Below are positions 5,948 to 9,674 of a stretch of 9,674 nt of DNA, in pieces. This stretch comes from Evtepia sp. (lineage in GTDB: Bacteria; Bacillota; Clostridia; Oscillospirales; Oscillospiraceae), in NCBI GenBank assembly GCA_020025735.1, contig JAHHRP010000069.1, positions 1 through 9,674 on the forward strand, written 5' to 3'. The notes beneath the pieces are model-generated. The model saw nothing but the letters and a program-made list of their open reading frames with translations, searched no databases and was not told the DNA's origin. The stretch's first letter is position 1; every line of letters begins with the position of its first letter. A program made the position numbers and the translations under genes.

Positions 5948-6021
5948 GCGGTTTGGCTTTGGTCAGTTCCTCTTGGAGAGGGAATCAACAGAGATCCAAA
6001 CTGACGTTTTGGAGGTGCAGC

Positions 6022-6606
6022 ATGAAAGAAAACGGTTTGGTAGAATTTCGCTGGCACGGTCGGGGAGGGCAGGGGGCCAAGACAGCCTGCTTGCTCTTAG
6101 CAGATGCGGCCTTCAGCTCAGGGAAGTTTGTTCAAGGCTTTCCAGAATACGGCCCAGAGCGCATGGGTGCTCCCATCACAGCCTATAATCGCATCAGTGA
6201 TGTGCGATGCAGCATCCACTGCAACATCGAAAACCCAGACTATGTGGTGGTAGTGGATGAAACCCTGCTGGACACTGTGGATGTGACCCGGGGGCTGTCT
6301 CAAGAGGGGGCGGTCATTGTGAACACGGCGCATCCCCCTGCCCAGATCCGGGCAAAGCTCCGAGGATGGACAGGCAGAGTGTGTACTATTGATGCCCGAC
6401 GGATCTCAGAGAGCAGTTTGGGAAGGAATTTCCCCAATACCCCTATGCTTAGTGCGGCGGTGAAGATCAGTGGGATTTTGCAAGAGGAGAAATTCAAACA
6501 GGATATGGAGGAAAGCTTTCAACATAAATTTTCCGCCAAGCCGCAGGTGGTAGCGGGTAATATTGCGGCCTTGGTGCAGGCATGGGAGGAGGTGCAGGTG
6601 GGATGA
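6022..6606 (+). CDS. porC: Pyruvate/2-oxoacid:ferredoxin oxidoreductase, gamma subunit
   Basis: This 194-residue protein is the gamma subunit of a four-subunit 2-oxoacid:ferredoxin oxidoreductase, the domain that helps bind coenzyme A. It shows the family signature near the N terminus, WHGRGGQGAKTA (11-22), followed by FPEYGPERMGAP (40-51), CSIHCNIENPDYVVVVDETL and a C-terminal NTPMLSAAVK segment. Length is normal for PorC/VorC. The frame is open upstream to 5953, but ATG 6022 is clearly the start: GGAGGTG (6011-6017) lies four to ten bases before it, and the upstream part overlaps the T-box terminator region. Its stop TGA (6604-6606) overlaps the porD start in an ATGA, so the two are translationally coupled. 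The order gamma-delta-alpha-beta is the one found in Thermotoga por operons. Substrate specificity is not decided by this subunit. Confidence 0.94.
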   Translation: MKENGLVEFRWHGRGGQGAKTACLLLADAAFSSGKFVQGFPEYGPERMGAPITAYNRISDVRCSIHCNIENPDYVVVVDETLLDTVDVTRGLSQEGAVIVNTAHPPAQIRAKLRGWTGRVCTIDARRISESSLGRNFPNTPMLSAAVKISGILQEEKFKQDMEESFQHKFSAKPQVVAGNIAALVQAWEEVQVG

Positions 6607-6911
6607 TCCGAAGTGCGAGAACAATTGATGAACACACGCCTTGGCAGGAGATGACCCTGGGAGGAGAAATTTATGAACCAGCGACTGCCCGCTATGTGAA
6701 TACAGGTGCTTGGCGCACGGACACCCCCATGCTGGATCAGGAGAAATGTCGCAGCTGTTTGCTGTGTGTACCCTACTGTCCTGACAGCTCTCTGCCAGTG
6801 GCGGATGGGAAACTGGTGGGGATCGACTACCAGCACTGTAAGGGCTGTGGTATCTGTGCCCAGGTATGTCCCTTTGAGGCCATCGCCATGAAGGAAGGGG
6901 GAGACGTATGA
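6603..6911 (+). CDS. porD: Pyruvate/2-oxoacid:ferredoxin oxidoreductase, delta subunit (2[4Fe-4S])
   Basis: This 102-residue ferredoxin-like delta subunit carries electrons from the thiamine-pyrophosphate site to external ferredoxin. Two complete [4Fe-4S] motifs are seen: C49xxC52xxC55xxxC59P and C79xxC82xxC85xxxC89P, separated by VADGKLVGIDYQ. An N-terminal extension of about 45 residues (TGAWRTDTP just before the first motif) is typical of PorD. ATG 6603 is chosen because GGAGGAGG (6585-6592) sits ten bases upstream and the codon overlaps the porC stop; an in-frame ATG at 6582 would place that ribosome binding site inside the gene. Its own stop (TGA 6909-6911) overlaps the porA start in ATGA. 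Confidence 0.95.
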   Translation: MIRSARTIDEHTPWQEMTLGGEIYEPATARYVNTGAWRTDTPMLDQEKCRSCLLCVPYCPDSSLPVADGKLVGIDYQHCKGCGICAQVCPFEAIAMKEGGDV

Positions 6912-8089
6912 ATTACAACGAGCGACTGTCCGGCAATGAGGCCATTGCCTTTGCGATGAAGCAGATTGACCCCGATGTGATGGCGGCCTTTCCCATTACG
7001 CCCTCCACGGAGATTCCCCAATACTTTGCCCAGTATGTGGCCAATGGGGAGGTAAATACAGAGTTTGTCCCTGTGGAGTCGGAACATAGTTCGATGTCTG
7101 CTTGTATCGGTGCCGAGGCGGCTGGGGCCCGGGCGGTGACAGCAACTTCTTCTGCGGGATTGGCCCTGATGTATGAGATGATGTATGTAGCAGCATCCAG
7201 CCGACTGCCCATTACCTTGGCCTGTGTCAACCGGGCGCTGACAGGACCCATCAATATCAACAACGACCACTCCGATTCCATGGGGATTCGGGATGCTGGA
7301 TGGATTCAGATTTATGCCGAGAACAATCAGGAAGCGTATGACAATTTCCTTCAGGCGATGCCCATTGGGGAACACCCTTCGGTTCGTCTGCCGGTGATGA
7401 TCTGTCAAGATGGCTTTATCACAAGCCATGCGTTGGAAAATATTGTTCTCTTGGATACTGAATCGGTCAAAGCTTTTGTAGGAGAGTATCACCCGGAGCA
7501 CTACTTGCTAAAAGCAGAAAATCCCTTGGCGATTGGTCCCTATGACTTGGGCTGCCACTATATGGAGCATAAGGTACAGCAGGCCGAGGCCATGAAGAAC
7601 GCCAAGGAACACATTTTAGAAATCGCAGCCCAGTTTGAGGCGTTGACCGGTCGAAAGTATGGCTTATTTGAGGAATACCGCATGGAGGAAGCAGAGGTAG
7701 CACTGGTCCTCATCGGTTCGTCTGCTGGTACAGCCAAGGTAACAGTGGATAAGCTGCGAGCAAGAGGGGTCAAGGCGGGACTCATTAAGATTCGGGTCTT
7801 CCGTCCCTTCCCTGCACAGGAACTGGCCCAGGCACTGGCAGGGGTCAAGGCACTGGCAGTGATGGATAAGGCAGAAAGCTTTTCTGCGCATGGTGGTCCT
7901 CTCTTTGCAGAGGTTCGCAGTGCCCTGTATGATTTGCCTTCTCGGCCTCGTACAGTCGGCTATGTTTATGGTCTGGGAGGACGAGATATCACACCCGAAC
8001 AGTTTCAGGAAGTTTTTGTTCGGCTGGAAACCATCGCTGCCGGGGGAGACCTGGGTCCTGTTTATATGCATCTGGGACAGAGGGGGTAA
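6908..8089 (+). CDS. porA: Pyruvate/2-oxoacid:ferredoxin oxidoreductase, alpha subunit
   Basis: This 393-residue alpha subunit forms, with PorB, the thiamine-pyrophosphate active site that oxidatively decarboxylates a 2-oxoacid to an acyl-CoA and reduces ferredoxin; the reaction is reversible. Visible signatures are FPITPSTEIPQYF (28-40), VESEHSSMSACIGAEAAGAR (56-75) with the cofactor-activating glutamate E57, TSSAGLALMYE (80-90), VNRALTGPINI (107-117) and a transketolase C-terminal-like domain (about 262-345). The chain ends with GLGGRDITPEQF (355-366), a PorA hallmark. From memory it resembles PorA of Thermotoga maritima closely along its length (for example HSDSMGIRDAGWIQ and QDGFITSHALE), which favours pyruvate. 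Such proteins are also often named VorB (branched-chain 2-oxoacids), and sequence alone does not settle the substrate. It overlaps porD by ATGA and stops six bases before porB. Confidence 0.94.
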   Translation: MNYNERLSGNEAIAFAMKQIDPDVMAAFPITPSTEIPQYFAQYVANGEVNTEFVPVESEHSSMSACIGAEAAGARAVTATSSAGLALMYEMMYVAASSRLPITLACVNRALTGPININNDHSDSMGIRDAGWIQIYAENNQEAYDNFLQAMPIGEHPSVRLPVMICQDGFITSHALENIVLLDTESVKAFVGEYHPEHYLLKAENPLAIGPYDLGCHYMEHKVQQAEAMKNAKEHILEIAAQFEALTGRKYGLFEEYRMEEAEVALVLIGSSAGTAKVTVDKLRARGVKAGLIKIRVFRPFPAQELAQALAGVKALAVMDKAESFSAHGGPLFAEVRSALYDLPSRPRTVGYVYGLGGRDITPEQFQEVFVRLETIAAGGDLGPVYMHLGQRG

Positions 8090-8095
8090 GGAACC

Positions 8096-9043
8096 ATGGA
8101 AAACACCGAGAGAACCTATCATTTCAAAAAGACGCTGGAGAAAAAGGAGCGTTTCGTAGGCGGCCACCGTTTGTGCGCCGGCTGTGGAGCGGGCATCGCT
8201 GTGCGGGGTGTCCTGCGCGCTTTGAAGGAAGAGGACCGAGCGGTGGTGGGTAACGCCACCGGATGTTTGGAGGTCAGTTCCTTCCTCTATCCCTATACCG
8301 CTTATGAGGATAGTTACATCCATACCGCATTTGAGAGCGCCGGGGCTTCCCTGTCTGGGGTGGAGGCTGCATACAACGCCCTCAAACGCAAGGGCAAGGT
8401 GAAGGGTGAGGTCAAGTTCATTACCTTTGGTGGAGATGGGGGCACCTATGATATTGGCTTCCAGTCTTTGTCCGGGGCCATGGAGCGGGGACATGACCTG
8501 ACCTATGTTTGTTACGACAACGAGGCGTATATGAACACTGGGATTCAACGCTCCTCTTCAACCCCTCGTTTTGCCCGAGCCACAACATCTCCCGTTGGTT
8601 CGGTGATTCCGGGGAAAACCCAGAACAAGAAGAATCTCACCGAGATTATTGCAGCACATAATGTGCCTTATGTGGCGCAGACCACTTTCTTGGGCAACTT
8701 TCGGGATCTGTATACGAAAGCACAAAAAGCCATCTACACCCCTGGTCCCAGTTTTTTGAATCTCATGGCGCCCTGTCCTCGTGGGTGGGAATACCCGGCA
8801 GAAAAATTGCCGGAAATCTGCCGGCTGGCAGTGGAAACCTGCGTCTGGCCTCTGTTTGAGGTCATTGATGGGGTGTGGCATTTGAGCTACGAGCCAAAAG
8901 ATAAGCGGCCTGTGGAAGAATATCTTCGTCTCCAAGGTCGGTTCCGGCACATGTTCAAGCCCGGCAATGAGTGGATGATTGAAGCCGCGCAGCAAAATGT
9001 GGATGAGAACTGGGAAAAGTTGTTGGCCAAATGTCAGGGTTGA
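8096..9043 (+). CDS. porB: Pyruvate/2-oxoacid:ferredoxin oxidoreductase, beta subunit
   Basis: This 315-residue beta subunit binds thiamine pyrophosphate and the [4Fe-4S] cluster next to it. The cluster ligands are C27 and C30 (LCAGCG), C57 (GNATGC) and C227 (MAPCPRGW). The cofactor and Mg2+ motif runs from GDGGT (113-117) through DIGFQSLSGAMERGHDLTYV to DNEAYMNTG (141-149). SSTPRFARATTSPVG and the long C-terminal region WPLFEVIDGVWHLSYEPKDKRPVEEYL, ending in helices, are typical of the roughly 315-325-residue PorB of four-subunit enzymes. TAAGG (8087-8091), partly the porA stop, provides the ribosome binding site five bases before the ATG. It is the last gene of the operon; a terminator lies 47 bases after the stop. 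Confidence 0.96.
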   Translation: MENTERTYHFKKTLEKKERFVGGHRLCAGCGAGIAVRGVLRALKEEDRAVVGNATGCLEVSSFLYPYTAYEDSYIHTAFESAGASLSGVEAAYNALKRKGKVKGEVKFITFGGDGGTYDIGFQSLSGAMERGHDLTYVCYDNEAYMNTGIQRSSSTPRFARATTSPVGSVIPGKTQNKKNLTEIIAAHNVPYVAQTTFLGNFRDLYTKAQKAIYTPGPSFLNLMAPCPRGWEYPAEKLPEICRLAVETCVWPLFEVIDGVWHLSYEPKDKRPVEEYLRLQGRFRHMFKPGNEWMIEAAQQNVDENWEKLLAKCQG

Positions 9044-9090
9044 ACAAAGAATGGGATAGAGTTCTACCTTATATGTCGTTATAAAAAATG

Positions 9091-9136
9091 AAAAGCGCTG
9101 GAGAATCATGCAACAAAATGATTCTCCAGCGTTTTT
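9091..9136. terminator. Bidirectional terminator after porB
   Basis: CGCTGGAGAATCAT (9096-9109) pairs perfectly with ATGATTCTCCAGCG (9118-9131) around an 8-base loop, extended by a G-U pair and AAAA/TTTT, with five T on the right (9132-9136). On the other strand the AAAA (9091-9094) supplies a T run, so it can also end the convergent hydrolase gene 13 bases away. Confidence 0.95.
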
Positions 9137-9149
9137 GCTATGCAGCAGA

Positions 9150-9674
9150 CTAAAAATCCAGCACTAGGCCAGTAGAGAGTTGCTGGACCCGATCCCCTAA
9201 GACATCCACCAGAATGTCATAGGCAGGCTGACCAGTGCAGTGTCCAGTGACCACACGGGTTACCCCGGTCTCTTGCAGACGGTGCGCCAAGGCGCGGATC
9301 TCTTCTTCAGGGGTTTCATAGAGATGGAAGCCTCCTACAATGGCATGGATGGGCTGAGAGGGAAACGCAGCAGCTGCCTCCCGGATGATGGTATCTGCCC
9401 CAGCGTGACAGCAGCTGTTAAAGATCACCAACCCCTTAGGCGTGGAAAAAATCAAACTTTGCTCATGGGCGAAGTTATCAGGGACCCAGGTGTTTCCTTC
9501 TCGAAGGTACATATTATGAGCTTGTCCTCGCTTTTCTAGGTCTGGGGTGGTGTGCGGCAACAGAACAACACCAGGGATCGGGGAAGCGTTCCCGCAAACC
9601 CAGCGGATGCGGGAAGAAAAGTCTGACAGCAATCCTTTTTTGATCCCTTCATACTGCCATCCATCTGGCGTTTT
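9150..9674 (-). CDS. Metallo-beta-lactamase-fold hydrolase, C-terminal part (runs off the right edge)
   Basis: The frame is open to the window edge; 174 residues and the stop codon are visible, and the N-terminal part is missing. The visible part matches the C-terminal two-thirds of the COG1237-type metallo-beta-lactamase superfamily (metal-dependent hydrolases, including those annotated as dihydropterin-ribofuranosylaminobenzene phosphate synthase-like). Motifs are LVIFNSCCHAG (about 82-92) with a metal-binding histidine, HAIVGGFHL (110-118) and VVTGHCTGQPAYDIL (141-155), ending in STGLVLDF. The HxHxDH motif expected in this superfamily should lie beyond the edge. An internal TTG at 9630-9632 could be mistaken for a start, but the same frame continues upstream with plausible sequence, so the gene is cut by the window, not short. 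It converges on porB. Confidence 0.85.
   Translation of the reverse strand, partial: KTPDGWQYEGIKKGLLSDFSSRIRWVCGNASPIPGVVLLPHTTPDLEKRGQAHNMYLREGNTWVPDNFAHEQSLIFSTPKGLVIFNSCCHAGADTIIREAAAAFPSQPIHAIVGGFHLYETPEEEIRALAHRLQETGVTRVVTGHCTGQPAYDILVDVLGDRVQQLSTGLVLDF

Noticed and set aside
6827..7501. A 224-codon open frame on the - strand opposite porD and porA.
   Set aside because: Same reasoning: it lies wholly within confident + strand genes, and its translation shows low-complexity histidine- and glycine-rich shadow sequence.
7664..8548. A 294-codon open frame on the - strand opposite porA and porB.
   Set aside because: The + strand here encodes unmistakable PorA and PorB motifs with proper ribosome binding sites and tight spacing; the antisense translation matches no family and is a shadow of their codon pattern.
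9150..9632. The hydrolase as a complete 160-residue gene starting at TTG 9632.
   Set aside because: The frame continues without a stop to the window edge, and the superfamily's N-terminal metal-binding half would be missing, so it is a gene cut by the window.
1..9674. CRISPR arrays, insertion sequences, tRNA or rRNA genes.
   Set aside because: No spaced direct repeats, transposase motifs, terminal inverted repeats, or tRNA/rRNA signatures were seen on either strand.

Overview
The window reads as chromosomal DNA of an anaerobic, low-oxygen-adapted Firmicute, most likely a member of class Clostridia (gut Oscillospiraceae-like is my best guess). The reasons are strong AGGAG-type ribosome binding sites, consensus TTGACA-N17-TATAAT promoters, a classical T-box leader, a four-subunit ferredoxin-dependent 2-oxoacid oxidoreductase, a stand-alone ferredoxin, and roughly balanced base composition. 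The genus cannot be fixed from the sequence alone. I see no phage, transposon, CRISPR or RNA-gene signal; this is ordinary housekeeping and accessory metabolism with several well-formed regulatory elements.

Left part (1-2830, all + strand): an AIM24-family protein (152-922) ends at a clear terminator. A MATE multidrug/cation antiporter (1091-2452) follows, whose Shine-Dalgarno is separated from its start by a perfect hairpin. Then comes a 61-residue monocluster [4Fe-4S] ferredoxin (2595-2780). A long perfect hairpin (2783-2830) serves the ferredoxin and, from the other side, the convergent cysteine synthase gene cysK (2842-3774, - strand).

Middle (3775-5600): a divergent intergenic region carries a consensus promoter for cysK, with an 11-bp inverted repeat around its -10 box, and a consensus promoter for a YcxB-like membrane protein (4097-4654). 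Next is a 300-residue protein (4698-5600) that resembles the end of CbiE joined to CbiT (cobalamin C5,15-methyltransferase, CobL). It lacks the beginning of CbiE, and the SAM-binding glycine loop of CbiT is lost, so it looks like a repurposed or non-catalytic relative.

Right part (5601-9674): a perfect consensus promoter (5647-5675) drives a complete T-box leader (about 5698-5947). I can trace its stem I, specifier loop, antiterminator and terminator. The specifier is best read as AUC (Ile), and the UGGU bulge requires a tRNA with discriminator A73, which fits tRNA-Ile. The leader controls porC-porD-porA-porB, the gamma, delta, alpha and beta subunits of a pyruvate/2-oxoacid:ferredoxin oxidoreductase. 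These genes are tightly packed with two ATGA overlaps and end at a strong bidirectional terminator (9091-9136). A convergent metallo-beta-lactamase-fold hydrolase (9150-9674, - strand) runs off the right edge.

The most interesting points are the apparent isoleucine-responsive control of a Por-type oxidoreductase, the degenerate CbiET-like protein, and the hairpin between Shine-Dalgarno and start codon of the MATE gene.
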